DNA of 64,000 nucleotides from Nageia nagi (GCA_050084985.1 JBITNC010000001.1:198834001-198898000), one strand, 5' to 3'; positions 11,649 to 23,513 are shown, numbered from the stretch's first letter. Translations and numbers: made by a program. The notes: a model not told the origin generated them from the sequence alone.

Positions 11649-13513
11649 GAAGAAACTTGGATTCTCCATGTTGACACCCCAAAAAGTTATGATAGTAATT
11701 ATAATTTTTATAATAGTAATTTAGAAGTTTTACATGGTGTTTTTGAAAGTAATAATATTAGGAAGAAAAAGGAAAGAGCCATTGTTATTTCAGATTTGGT
11801 TTCTTAAAATAGTAGTAAGGAAAGTGAAGATGGCTTTGAATCTAAAATGGAGGAAGATAAAGATTTCAAAGAAGAGAATACTATTTCAAATCTTGAAAAA
11901 TCAAAAATCATAGTATAACCACATGAGGTATGTCAAGTAGGGCTACAATATGTTTTATTCAAAATGAAAACACCCCTATTTGTTGAGAATGTAGTGAATA
12001 ATAAGAAGCTTGATGTAGATGTGAGTGTTTATACTTCTCAATTAGCCTATGAGTATGCACATACTAGTTTTATGCCTTTGGTTTCAAAGTACTATGTGGG
12101 GAAAGAATTGATTCTTCATGTGAATTATAGTAGTCTTCTAGCTCCATGGGATCCAGGTGTGTTAGCACACAATGGGAGATTAAGAAGATTGGAGGTGACC
12201 ATGGGGAATGAAAATGAAAGAATGAAGGTTTCCAAATCAACCCTAGAGGAGAAAGGGAAAATAGTTTCAACCTATAATGGAAGACTTGAGTGTCCTTGGA
12301 ACCACTTGGGTCTTTGGCACATAACATGGGGCACTGGCCTAACTTGCTTTAGCTGAATCTGGTTATTTGTATGTTTGCAGGAACCCATAGCCTTACTTGA
12401 AAAATTTTAACATGAGAAGGGTATCATATTTTCTCATGACACATTTACTAGCACCTAATACATCAAGAAGAACGGAGGTACATTTATTGATTTCTATGAT
12501 CATTATATTCCTAAAGATTCATCATTTTTTGGGGTAAGGAATCATGTCATTTTAGAAGTTACTTTGTTGCTCTAAATGGCTACAATATATGAGGATAACT
12601 CATGCATTAATAATATGTTTTACTCTTCATCTTTATACTTGGTATGGGCTAATTTAGAAGGGAAATATTCAAATCTAATTTTAGCTTTCTTTGAGTTACA
12701 TTGGTACATTTCAAGGAAAACATTTGATAGGGGAATATGGAAGAATGTTTGGGACACTTTGTCTACTTATGATCCTCATGGTTTCAACCCCAATGTCTAG
12801 TTGTATAGCTGCTTCCCCAACATCCCTATTTGGAGCTTTATACTCACTGCTTTTTGTGAGAACATTGCAATTAATGGTATTTGGAAGATTAGTAAGATTG
12901 CTACCATTTGGTGCTCAATATGGACTAAGTGTTTAGGAATTTTGGGGACCACATCCTTTCCTTTGGAGATAAGGAATGTGAAGATAGTTGGAACTAAAAT
13001 GTTAATATTATTTTCAACATTTTAGGTTGCATTCTTTATGACTAATAGGGTTGTATTCTTAGTTATTTGGACAACACTTTTGAGGATAGCAAGGGTTGAA
13101 TATTTCAAGGAAAATAATGTTGTTGAAAATGTATTTTTTAGGAGTTTTTGGATTGCATGTTCATTAAAATTTGAGGTAATATTTGAGATGTTAGTGAAAA
13201 CACTATGGGATGTATTAATTGATTATGGGACTCTTATTGTACTCTTTGCTCATAGCTTTGGGATTGATACACACTCAATAAAGGTTGCACTTATTATTAA
13301 CACAAGAAAAAATATTGAAGATGCTACAAGGAATGTTCTTCACTTTATAGGGGTTTTCCTTTAGGGGAATCAATTTGTTGTTGATTTGAGAAATGATGAT
13401 ACATATTTCCACTTCATTTGGTGTCAAAAGAAGGAGAAGCCTAAAAGTAGGGCCACATTGAAAATAAAGGGGTTTAGATAGGAGGAGAGGAGCATTAAAG
13501 AGATCCCACACCC
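11649..13513 (+). pseudogene. Element D unknown ORF (~620 codons, single frame, decayed)
   Basis: One plus-strand frame stays readable from the end of array 1 to the start of array 2, broken only by about ten isolated stops (for example at 12354-12356, 12798-12800, 13023-13025 and 13362-13364) and no obvious frameshift. An acidic/lysine-rich segment (KESEDGFESKMEEDKDFKEE) is followed by MKTPLFVENVVNNKKLDVDV, then a region rich in aromatic and hydrophobic residues (WANLEGKYSNLILAFFELHW). I recognise no gag, pol or env motif: no zinc knuckle, YVDD, DSG or HHCC. Because the same frame runs into both repeat arrays, the original product may have been one protein with terminal ten-residue repeats. 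It could be an extra retrotransposon ORF or a captured host gene. The long single frame is the evidence that it once coded. Confidence 0.55.
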
Positions 13514-14143
13514 CACATTACATTATAGAGATATTATAGGTGGTACATTGATCTTGGAGGATCACTTGTAGCTCATGTTGGTCCTTAGGGAAGATAGACA
13601 CCACATGTGGACCTTAAGGAGGATTAACACCCCACATTGGGCTTAAGGAAGTTCCTACCTTCTACATTGAGCACCAAAGAAGCTTATCATCTAATGTTAA
13701 GCACTAAGAAGGTTTGTTATCCCATTTTGGACCTAAGGAAAGTTTTCCATTATATGTTGGGATTGAGGGAACTTCTATCCCTCACATGGAGCACTAAGAG
13801 GGTTGAACATGGGGCATTGATCTTGAAGGAGCTATGTTTCCCCATGTTGGATTCAAGAGATCTACTATACCTCACATGGATGTATGAAGGATATTTATAC
13901 ATTTTGATGAGTATGAAGGTGCTTAAATACCCTACATTTGATTTGTAAGGGCTTGGAAACTTAATGAATAGGTTGAGGGAGTGTTGGCTCCCCACATTGG
14001 GCTTGGAAAGGTTTGTGTACTTGATTTTAGGCTAGAAAGTAGCTTGGCACCCCATGTTGGAGGATGGGGAAGTTTTTGACTTCATAATAATAGTTGGAGG
14101 AGTTTTGAACTTCATGTTAGGATTGGAGATAGCTTGGACTTGA
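13514..14143 (+). repeat. 30-bp repeat array 2 of element D (21 units, phase held)
   Basis: Units start every 30 bases from 13514 to 14114 without a phase slip. The consensus is roughly ACATTGGGCTTAAGGAAGTT followed by about ten looser bases ending CCC. Units are strongly diverged yet none has lost or gained a base. In the ORF frame each encodes ten residues such as PHIGLKEVPT, SHFGPKESFP and PHVGFKRSTI. Keeping a multiple of three through heavy substitution suggests past selection on a coding repeat. It is not a CRISPR: there are no unique spacers and the whole unit repeats. Confidence 0.85.
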
Positions 14144-14481
14144 ATTTGGATCAAAGGCTCCACCTATTTATACTCACCTATGATTTACTTAAGGTTTTTG
14201 TAGGTACACCCTCCTAGAGACTTCCATATGCATACACCCTCATGTTTCTTCAAGACTAATTTTTAGCCATTGCATGTTTATTTTCATTTTATACCTAAGT
14301 ATCATACACTTACTAATTCTTAAAAGGTCATTGAGCACACTCTTGAGGCTAAGTTTGTTGGATGCATAGTTGATATGATTTCTTCATTTGAGCATGATGG
14401 AATCTACCCCTTGACATGGTTTTGGGACCTTGGATTATACTATAATTGCTTGAGGGAAAAAAATATTGAGAGGGGAGGATT
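14144..14481 (+). other. Element D 3' untranslated region with polypurine tract
   Basis: It is non-coding. It ends with GAGAGGGGAGGA at about 14468-14479 directly before the right LTR, a good polypurine tract for plus-strand priming. Confidence 0.7.
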
Positions 14482-15743
14482 TATAATGTCCCTTTTGTAA
14501 ATATTATATTTATGTACCTATTTATGAGAATAAAATTCACAACAGGTCCTAGAGAGTTGATTTGATTTGTTCCTTAGATAGGGCATCTCATGAGAAACAT
14601 TTTGGTAGGTTATATGATATGGTTTCATCAAGAAATGAAGGAGTTATAGTCTCTTTAATTTTTCCATTTGGACCAATATTCTATTTTATGACCACCCACA
14701 TAAATCCAAAATAATCTCTATATTGACCCCTTGAGATGTGACATCCCACTCCTTGGGATAGGAGTTAATTATTGATTATTATTTAGATGTGAGCTTGGTA
14801 ATTAATAATAGATTTAGTAAGCTTTATGGGGGCCACTTATATGAGTTTTAATACATGATTTCAAGGTAATTAGTAATTGTAAATGCAATATTAGTCTCCA
14901 ATAATGAGGTGTTACATATCTAGCCATTGGATCTTATAATTATTAGCATCCCTAGGATAATGCTGGACTTGGGGGTTAGAGTGGTGATTTCTAGGAGAGA
15001 TACAGATAGAGGAAATATATAGATAGACATTCGAGCCTCATTATTGGATATGTATTGATTATTATTATTTCTACATAGTTTAGAGGATAATAAATCTTAG
15101 CGATGCTAAGAAACCTTTTCAAGGCATAGCATTTAGAGGGAATTCAAGTGGCATTGGTGTAGCACCTTTTCCCATTTTATGGTATTTTGAGGTATTATTT
15201 TTACCTTTAGTGGTTATCTAGATTTTGACAAGGGCTCCTTTGGTGGAGAGGATTCTTATTCTAAAAAGGCATACCATCCCATGGTTCTATGATTGTTCTA
15301 GTAGTGAGGAGATATATTGTTATGCCTTATTTGGCTCCTTGGAGGATAATGTCAGCCCTGCTAGGGCTTGGTATTGTATTTTTCATCATTCTATATATTT
15401 TTGAGGGTATTTTGATCTCATTTGTATATTGTATTATCCATATTATGTATGCATTGGATTATTATTACTATATATGCTTGTATGTGCCAAACATTGGCTT
15501 AGAGAGGTGGTATTCATGTTGTATGATAATTTTGGCTATATGTGGATGTATGTATACTTAATAATTAAACCCTAGCTTATAAGTTATCATAATTACATGA
15601 TTATAATTTTCATTAGATTCCCTAATCCTAACATTTTACATATGAGAGTTTGAATACTTGTTATGGATTCCCTAGGCCTGACATTAGGGTTTGATGGTTC
15701 AAATTTGTTAATTTGAACTTGAGTTGCATTTTTGTTCATCACA
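14482..15743 (+). repeat. 3' LTR of element D
   Basis: It starts TATAATGTCCCTTTTG and ends GTTCATCACA. It is the direct-repeat partner of 9484-10765, with many substitutions between the two, so the insertion is old. Confidence 0.85.
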
Positions 15744-16380
15744 TATTATAAGAAGGTAAACCTATCCTTGGTTACTTACCCACTAAGATGAAGATGATAA
15801 ATATTTTAGATTGATCAGCTTGGTTTCCCAAGCCACCATGTTACCATGAATTTTGATATGAATGGCCCTTCCTTTCAAAGGCATAAAATGATAAGATTTA
15901 TCCTTTCTTACATATATTTAAAAGGATAAGAATGATCAACTTGGTTTCCCAATCCACCATGCTTCCATGGATTTTCTAATAAGAGGATCCTTTCCTTACA
16001 AAGGAGGCAAATGATATGAACAAAAAATGAAAATAGTATATTGGCATATTTTTTATAAGTATTAATGATAAGCAACTCATTTAATGGAAATGATATGAAA
16101 GTAAAGGAACAAACTACCTTTTTCATTTATTTACCATGATATGGAAGAGATGATCAATTTTTGAACTTTTTTTATCAATAGATTCTAGTGGCATTGCCAT
16201 GTTATGAACTCATTTTCCTAAAATATTAGTATGAAATAATGAATATATGCATAATTTTATACAAAAAGGATTAGACATAAAAAGTTTTTAGATGCATGAT
16301 ATTGATTGGATTGTATTCTTCTTTACCATTAATTTTTGATAATTCATATGCACCTTTTTTTGTAAGTTACAATGACAATG
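15744..16380 (-). mobile_element. Element F 3'UTR, proximal part
   Basis: This is the reverse complement of the repeated 3'UTR blocks of element C. The hairpin GCTTGG-GAAA-CCAAGC (minus-strand reading) is at 15818-15833 and a variant at 15939-15954, each next to the CCATGG/CATGGTGG blocks. The minus ORF 15908-16126 lies in these repeats and is not a gene. The segment ends where the integrase C-terminus begins. Confidence 0.7.
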
Positions 16381-17700
16381 TAAGGACCTATCCAATTCAG
16401 TTCAAACTTACCTTTCTTTTCATTTTTCATGGCTTTGGTATTGGAAAAATTTTATTTTAAGACTAGATCACCAAATTTGAATTGTTTAGGTTTGATCTTT
16501 TTTCTATAGGTTTTTTGGATTCTATAATGGTATATATGAAGGTGTTCTAGAGCATTAACCTGTGTTTCATTAAGGACCTCTTAGTTGGGCTAATCTAGCT
16601 TTTCTTCTATCCTCATCATGAATGAGACCATCTAGTGACATACAAAGGGATGGGATATCTAACACAAGGGGAACTATGGCTTCATCACCATACAATAAGA
16701 AGAAATCCATTTACCTTAATTAAGTCCTTATACTTATTCTATAGGCCCACAAATCATAAGGTAGTTGTTCATACCAATATTTACTATGTTTTGCAATAGT
16801 TTAGATAGAATACTCTTAATGACCTTGTTAGAAGCTTTGACTTGATTATTACCTTGAGGATAATATGGGGTTGATAACTTTCATTCAATATGATATTCAA
16901 CACAAAATTTGTTAACCTCATTGCCTTTAAAGCTAATATCATTATCCATAAATAATTTAGAAGGAACACCATATCTAGAAATTCAACAATCTTACCTCCT
17001 TTTGCAGATTTCATGGGTATAGCCTCCACCAATTTTGTAAAATATTCTATATTTGTAATGATAAACTTATGGCCATCTATTGAAACAAGGTTAATTTTAC
17101 CAATAAAATCAAGTACCCAAATAGATAAAGACCAATGAGATACAATAGAATGCAAAGCATGAGAAGGAGAAGGTTGAAGACTAGCATTCTTTTGACATTG
17201 TTCACATTTATCAATATGCAATTCATAATCTTCAAGCATAATAGGCCAATAATAACCTAGTCTAAGCAAATTTTGATAAACAAATTTATCACTAGAGTAT
17301 CCATCACATTCACCATCATGAGCTTGATGAAGGGCCATGTCTACTACATTCCTAATTAAACATCTAAGAAGAGCACTACCAAAAGATATTCTATACAATA
17401 AATCACCTAAGATGACACACTTAGTTGCTAGTTTTTTAAGTCTAATCCTAGCATTATGATCAAAGGTATTAGGAATAACACCATATTTAAGATAATTGAA
17501 AACATATTGATACCATTCACATGCATTAATACAATTAGTAGCAAAATAATGATCTTCAATAAAATCCTCGACAACAAAATCATGGGAAGGCTTAGCAATG
17601 TTTTTCATTGTGATAATGGTCTCTTCATCTTCTATGGAAATAGGAGCAAGGGAAGAGGAACTAGCCATAACATTAGCATTCATGTTGCTATCTCTTGGAA
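16381..17700 (-). pseudogene. pol: Element F integrase (Tat-like Ty3/gypsy)
   Basis: The minus frame 17683-16784 reads through the integrase zinc-binding region, ending in the cysteine pair DKCEQCQK. The canonical GHxG-type histidine is changed (ECDGYSSDK). The core starts SLSIWVLDFIGKINLV with the first catalytic Asp kept. A one-base indel near 16975-16985 shifts the frame; in the other frame the second Asp is kept (MDNDISFKGNEV). The place of the catalytic Glu reads Lys (NQVKASNK). The C-terminal segment continues to about 16384 (KNEKKGKFELNWIGPYIV). Integrase would join the element cDNA to host DNA; this copy cannot. It is followed by the 3'UTR as expected. Confidence 0.85.
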
Positions 17701-19744
17701 TATTATCAATTTAATACTTATTAAAGTTTCCTTGTATGGTTGCAACTTGGTATCTTTAATGTTGTAGATGTTGGACACTTACTTCACAATGAGTTGAGAA
17801 TCACCAAATATTTTGATATTTTTCACTTTTAAAAGTATTGCACCTTTCATACCTAAAATTAGATCTTCATATTCTTCCATGTTGTTACTACAATAAAAAA
17901 TTAAAGGGTATGACATAGGGATAACATCATCATTAGGGTTGATAAGAAAATTTCCTTCCCTTGATCTATGAACACACTTAGAGCCATCAAATAATAAGGT
18001 CATTCATAATTTTTCATGAAATCAACAAAAAATTTTGGTACTCAAGCTCAAGAATGGAGTGGCATTGCAAGAATGCAATGGTAGAACACAATTTAGGGGT
18101 ATTCTAGTCATCCACTTCATCTGGAAACTATTCTTGCATGTTTTATGCTTCATTTAGGGGTGAATGATAATAAAATTTACTATATCTTATTTGTTTATCA
18201 ACTTATGAGTGATAAAGACCAAATAAAATTCTTGAAGCAACATTACCCATTTTGTAGCCTTTCTAGATAGGTAAGACTTGGACATGAGATATTTGAGAGG
18301 ATCTACCTAAGCTATGATATAAGTTATATTTCCAAGCATGTAATGTCTTAACTTTTCATTTGATAAGACTATATAAAAATACATATTTTTAATTGGAGTG
18401 TACCTTGTCTCATAATCAATTAAAGTTTTACTAACATAATATATTGCTCTTTCCTTGTTATTAGTTATCCTTTTAAGCTAGTTTTTCCCCTAATGCACTT
18501 AATATTGCTGAAATATAATGTAAAAAACTCTCTTCTAAATTGTAGGAGGCTAAAATTTGAGCATTAATAAAATACCTTTTTATTTTTTCCAAATCTTTTT
18601 TATCCTTTTCATTTCAAATGAATTTCTCACCTTTCTTCAACAAATGAAAAGAATGGGGAAGTCATATCTACTAGCTGAGCAATGAATCTTCTACCTACTT
18701 GTACTTTCCCTTCAAGAATATCAATTCCTTCAAAATCTTAGAAGTAGTAAAATAAACAATGGATAAAAATTTCTTGGGATCTATCTCTATACCTCTTCTT
18801 AAAATAAGGAACCCAAGCAATTTACTTGATGAGACTATAAATGCATAGTTTTTAGATTTTAATTTCAACTTGTACTCTCTCATTCTTTGGAAGATCTTTC
18901 TCAAGTCTAAAATGTGATCATATTTGGTTTTGAATTTAGCTAAGATGTCATCAACATATACCCCAACACTATCATGGATTATATCATGTAACATACTCAT
19001 CATGGCTCTTTGATAAGTTGCACCTATATTATTTAGACCAAAAGGCATGACCACACAATAAAATATGCCCCAAGGAGTAACAAAAGTTGTCTAAGATTGG
19101 TCCTCCTTATTTATCCTAATTTGATTATAGCCAAAAAATCCATCCATGAAGGAAAATAACTCATGGCTTGTTGTTGAGTCTACAATCATATCAATGTTAG
19201 GCAAATGAAAGTCATCTTTGGCATATGCCTTGTTGATATCCCTAAAATATGTACAACATCTTATTTCACTATTAGGTTTAGCTACAAGCACAAAGTTAGA
19301 AATCTATGGAGAATAATCAATGAGAATAATGAAACCAACAATAATATATTTCTTAATTTTCTTCTTAATAACAAGAGCTACCTTAGGATGCATCTTTTTA
19401 GGCTTTAGTTGAATTGGTTTGATATCTTCATTGATAACTAGGTTATGAGTGATAAAATTAGGATCAAGACCAAGAATATCAGAATAAGACCAAACAAAGA
19501 TATCACCAAACTCTTATAATAGTAGGAGGTACCTTTCCCATTCTTCTAAGGTTAACCAAGCTCCTCTTTTAATCAACTATGAGTCCTCTTAGGTATCGAT
19601 ATTGACTTTTACTCTTTCTTCACAAAGATAGAACATTTCATCACAAAGTTTGGGATGCATAGGAAATACCCCCAATCCTACATCCAAAATTAGTTTTAAG
19701 AGATGGTAATAATGGAGTGATGATGCATCCAAAACTACTACCAA
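17701..19744 (-). pseudogene. pol: Element F RT, RNase H and second RNase H, truncated at the 5' side
   Basis: On the minus strand RT runs from about 19640 to 18690 (RDINKAYAKDDFHLPNIDM, VMPFGLNNIGATYQRAM) with YVDD at about 18947-18958, then the connection/RNase H region to ~18100. A second RNase H at 18003-17779 keeps all three acidic motifs (LFDGSKC, NNMEEYEDLILGM, FGDSQLIV). RT, RNase H, second RNase H, integrase is the Tat order. The sequence stops at about 19744, where a plus-strand 3'UTR fragment begins, so gag, protease and the 5' LTR are missing. Numerous stops are present. Confidence 0.85.
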
Positions 19745-19853
19745 GTCATAAATGTTTAGAGAGTATCTACTTACTTTTCTTGTTATACTTTGAATTCATG
19801 CTTTGATTTTCTTTTATCTCAAAAGTATCAAAATATATTCAAATTGGGGCATT
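19745..19853 (+). mobile_element. Fragment of Tat-like 3'UTR abutting the C 5' LTR
   Basis: It matches 8230-8331 and 47900-47998 (ACTTTTCTTGTTATACTTTG, ATTCAAATTGGGGCAT), that is, the last ~110 bp before a 3' LTR. Here it precedes an LTR that is followed by a PBS and gag. Confidence 0.75.
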
Positions 19854-20578
19854 TGTTAACACCTAAAAAGGAATTTTACTTAATTTAAATACCTTTTTTA
19901 GATATTTGAAATGATTTATTCAAATTATTAAATAAATTATTTTTTCCATGTGCACTCTCATATACTTTTATATTTTATGGTAATAGATTGGTTTTGCATC
20001 ACAATAAGCCTAAGAGGGAACCTTAACACTAGACTTGTTGCTTATAAAGGTGAAGGGGTTGTGCATCATCAAATATATGACATGACATGATATAATATTG
20101 AATCCTTGATAGGTGGAAATATAGTTTTATCAATCTTGACTAGTGTTTCTAAATACCACCTATCATCTCTAGATTTTTTTATACTCTAAGCTCCGCATTC
20201 TTGTAATCTTTCATCACTTCCTGATCAAGATTCAATACATTGAAGGTGGGATGACAACATCGAGTGAAAGGGTGATAATTTTGGAATGGTAATTGGGCAC
20301 CATCATTGGGTTCCAAGCATTATCATTGAGTTGATGTTGGATTGGTCGCTTTGTGTTTTAAGGAAGCTCATCGTTCATCCTCTTTCAATTGAATTTTGCA
20401 TTCATTTATCATCACAAGTAAAGTAGAGGTTTGTATCTTCTATTAATCTAGTTTTGATAAGTTAAGGTAAAGTAGGTCATTTTGATTATTTATATCATGA
20501 TTTCCTACTTTTCATAGTTAATTAGCAAATTTAATTATTCTTTAAATAACCCTAATAATTATTATTTTAGTTATAACA
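19854..20578 (+). repeat. 5' LTR of element C
   Basis: It starts TGTTAACACCTAAAAAGGAA and ends TTTTAGTTATAACA; length is 725 bp. The partner is 47999-48727. It is preceded by 3'UTR sequence and followed by a PBS, which is odd for a simple insertion. Confidence 0.85.
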
Positions 20579-20600
20579 ATTTGTGAACCTAAGTTCTTTT
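20579..20600 (+). other. Primer binding site of element C
   Basis: TTGTGAACCTAAGTTC follows the LTR. It differs from the A/B site TGGTGAACC by one base in the TGG. Confidence 0.6.
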
Positions 20601-20683
20601 TGATACATCATATTATCATTCACTAATTATGCCAAAACCCTAGGGTTTCAAATAGGACTAATCCTCCATTTCAAGTATTTCAA

Positions 20684-22881
20684 AAATGGATACAACCATT
20701 GCTATAGATCCTAAAAACCCCAAATATCCTATTGTTCTAAAAAAGAAGACTAGGGCATGCAAAAAGAATTCCAACACACTTAGAAGATAAAGCAAAAGAG
20801 TACAAAGATTGCACTTATAGGATGAATATTATATCTTTTTGGAAGATTTTAACCACACTATTAAGAAAGAAATAGAAAGTAATCAAGAAAACCTTGTTAA
20901 GTTTCAATCTAATGCCTTAGAGGTACTCATTAAAATCTTGTATATTCCACAAGATCAATAATTGTTAGCTATGAAATAATGTCTCCCTTTTCAAGTTAAA
21001 CTTTACAAAAAGTCAATACCAAAGTTAAGCACCTCCTAGGTTATACCTTAGATTCTAATCCTAAATATACCAAAGAAAGGTAGATGATCCAATAAATTGA
21101 ATAGGATATGACCTTAACCCCTTATTGATAGGCTTACATGTACTTTCAGCCTTTCCAAGTTCCTTTGTTATAGTTTTCCATTCCTAATATTATTTTGGAA
21201 CCCCAAATTCCAAATCAAACCCATGGTACTGGACATAACCCTAGTGATGATGTTGGACCTAGCATCATAACTCTATTACCAAAAAAAAATTATTTCCCAT
21301 ATTTTTGGATCCTATGGTTTTTGTCCCATAGGTATCTTTTGACTGTGATGAAGATTTTAAAGACAACATTGATGAAGAAGACTTGATCAATATTTTAGAA
21401 AATGAATAACCCCAAAATTCATACATCCCTAAATCTTGTATGGATGAACCTAATACAAAAATAACCTTTAGTATGAGATGAAGAGTAGGCTAGTCAAATG
21501 CAAAATTTGATATCCTAAAGAGAGAACTAAATTTTTTGAAGCTTAACTTGGAATACATAGTCACTAAACTGGAAAGTCAAATGGAATTGGTCAACAATTT
21601 TGTTAGAACTTTAGAACATGAAATTTTTTACCATTTTTATCTATTTGGAAGTTTAGCAAAGGAAAAGAATACACATATTGATGGACTACTACCACTTGCA
21701 CCTCCATATGATGCACTATAATAAATTATAGAGTTGAATCAATAGAAGGATTCCATCATGGCATGCATCAACATGATTGCACCTACAATTCTAAGAGGTA
21801 GTGACAACCCCTTTTTCCATCACATCCTCCAAACAAGGTATGAAAAAGAGGTAATACTTACCATGTTTGATGGTTAATCCTAGAGTACATTTGCAGAGAT
21901 ATCACTTAGAGGTTGTTTCAATAAAAAATGATGATAACTTGTTGGCTAAAATTTTTCCTATTAGCTTAAATGCTAAATCATTATTATGGTCTAATAATCT
22001 ACCTAATGAGAGAATTACATGTTTTGATGATGTTGTTAAAGCTTTCTTGTAACAATATATTTTATTTATCACATAAGAACAATATACTTTTGACATGTAT
22101 AACCTAAAATTAAAACATGATCAACTTGTTAGTGAATTCATTGTTGAGTGGTCTAAAGTATCCAACCAAGTTCTAATCCCTACCAAATAGAAGAAACATG
22201 TCATTTTTCAAGCCTTGTTACCATCTTGTAGGTGTGAATTCTCATATTTCTAGGACTACCTATATGAAAAACTCATAGATGAAATGGTCAATAAATATGC
22301 CCATCACAAATCCTTCAATAAACCTTTAGCCCACATGAAGGCAACTTTAGTACAAAACTATGCTTTCTTGATAAACCTAGAAGGAACCATTGCCATAAAC
22401 ATGAAGTCAAAATGATAGCTCATGTCATCCATGATGATACAAAAGTTTGGAAGCCTAAAAATACATGTAGGAAGTATACCGAGTTCCATGAAGATATTAA
22501 TGAAGTCTTGGATTCCTTAGTATCCATGAAATTGGTATGTTATCCACTAATGAAAAAGCCTTATGCATTAAACCTCAGGGCTATCAAACATACCTATTTT
22601 GTAATTTTCATAAGAGAATCAGTCATGCCATAAAAGAGTGTTTTCATCTTAAAAATATAATCCAAAATTTACATGATAAGGATAAATTTAAGTTTTGCCA
22701 TGAAGTTTCGAATGAAGTTTTGTATAAAAATAAGTTTAAATCAGTGCAAGATAGTCTAATGCATCTGCATAACCAAAGGCTAATGATATTCAACAATTCA
22801 TTTCCACAATTCAAGAAAGTAGAACTTGATGATGATGGTGAGAAGTTACAAAACAACAATGTTAGTATCCCACAACCATAA
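20684..22881 (+). pseudogene. gag: Element C gag (Tat/Ty3-gypsy type)
   Basis: The start is near ATGGATACAACCATTGC at 20687 (MDTTIAIDPKNPKYP) and the end at 22881. A lysine-rich N-terminus precedes an acidic helical section (FLEDFNHTIKKEIESNQEN). The gag core is at 21860-22180 (ISLNAKSLLWSNNLPNERIT, FDDVVKAFL). A Tat-type nucleocapsid knuckle lies at about 22600-22640 (CNFHKRISHAIKECFHLKN). It ends with VSIPQP followed by TAA, so the polyprotein is not seen to continue into protease. Stops and at least two frame changes interrupt it. It would package the element RNA. The absence of pol downstream agrees with a gag-only element. Confidence 0.8.
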
Positions 22882-23067
22882 CAACAAAATTAATAATTTT
22901 TGAGACTATGTATGATCCTTAATGTTGATGGTGTTTGGGCTATCCTCTAAATTATTTCATTATGATTTTCTCTTTGTGCATTTCTTTTTGTTTGTTTAGT
23001 TCAATTTTGTAATATTTTAAGTTAAATTGAGTGTTTTTCTATGCCTATAATTAGGTGATAGCATTGG
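22882..23067 (+). other. Element C interior, no gene seen
   Basis: AT-rich non-coding sequence between the gag end and the copia insertion site. Confidence 0.5.
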
Positions 23068-23072
23068 AACCC

Positions 23073-23511
23073 TATTGCAAACAAACTTCGTTAGAATTCA
23101 AAATTCAAGATTCAAAGGTAAAATTTTGCACTTACTAATGAAACATAGCCCACCATAGCATTTCCAAATAAAATGCAACCATGTTTTCAAAATGTGCCTA
23201 CATTTTGCAAAACATGTTCAACTAGCATGTTTAGCTTGAAATGCAACTACATTTTAGTCTAACATTTTTGGAAAGTTAAGGGTGAACTATCAAGTCATTT
23301 TTGCCCCTTTTTAGTTAGTTTCTTGTATATATTGGTGTAACTCATAGATTTCACCTAGACTTGTAATGCAAAAAATTTGACAAAAAGTCATAGTAAATTT
23401 TCCCATAATAAATATTTAGATTTATCCCAATTTCATTTTGTATAATGTATTAATGGTTGTATGGTTAATGTTAATAATTTGTACATTATAAGTTTATAGT
23501 AATAAACTTCA
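23073..23511 (+). repeat. Copia 5' LTR (439 bp)
   Basis: It starts TATTGCAAACAAACTT (TG changed to TA) and ends GTAATAAACTTCA. Compared with the 3' LTR it lacks a block of about 75 bp next to TTAGTTTCTTG; that block holds TTTTTTCCTATTTAGC in the 3' LTR. Confidence 0.9.
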
Positions 23512-23513
23512 TT

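Larger units (their letters stand above)
9484..15743 (+). mobile_element. Element D: complete non-autonomous LTR retrotransposon (6.26 kb)
   Basis: Two direct LTRs (1282 and 1262 bp) bound it. There is a PBS after the left LTR and a purine tract before the right one. It is flanked by a 5-bp duplication, TATGA at 9479-9483 and TATTA at 15744-15748. The uninterrupted locus (seen reversed at 47690-47710) has TATAA followed by TAAGAAGG, which fits an original TATAA target. No protease, RT, RNase H or integrase motif is found in the 3.7 kb interior. The interior holds one long decayed ORF and two arrays of a 30-bp repeat. It would need enzymes from another element to move. It sits inside element F. 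Confidence 0.85.

Noticed and set aside
12070-12327. 85-codon minus-strand ORF
   Set aside because: It overlaps the longer plus-strand frame of element D that continues for ~1.8 kb.
13514-14143. Possible CRISPR array (regular 30-base periodicity)
   Set aside because: The whole unit repeats with drift and there are no unique spacers; the context is a plant LTR element.
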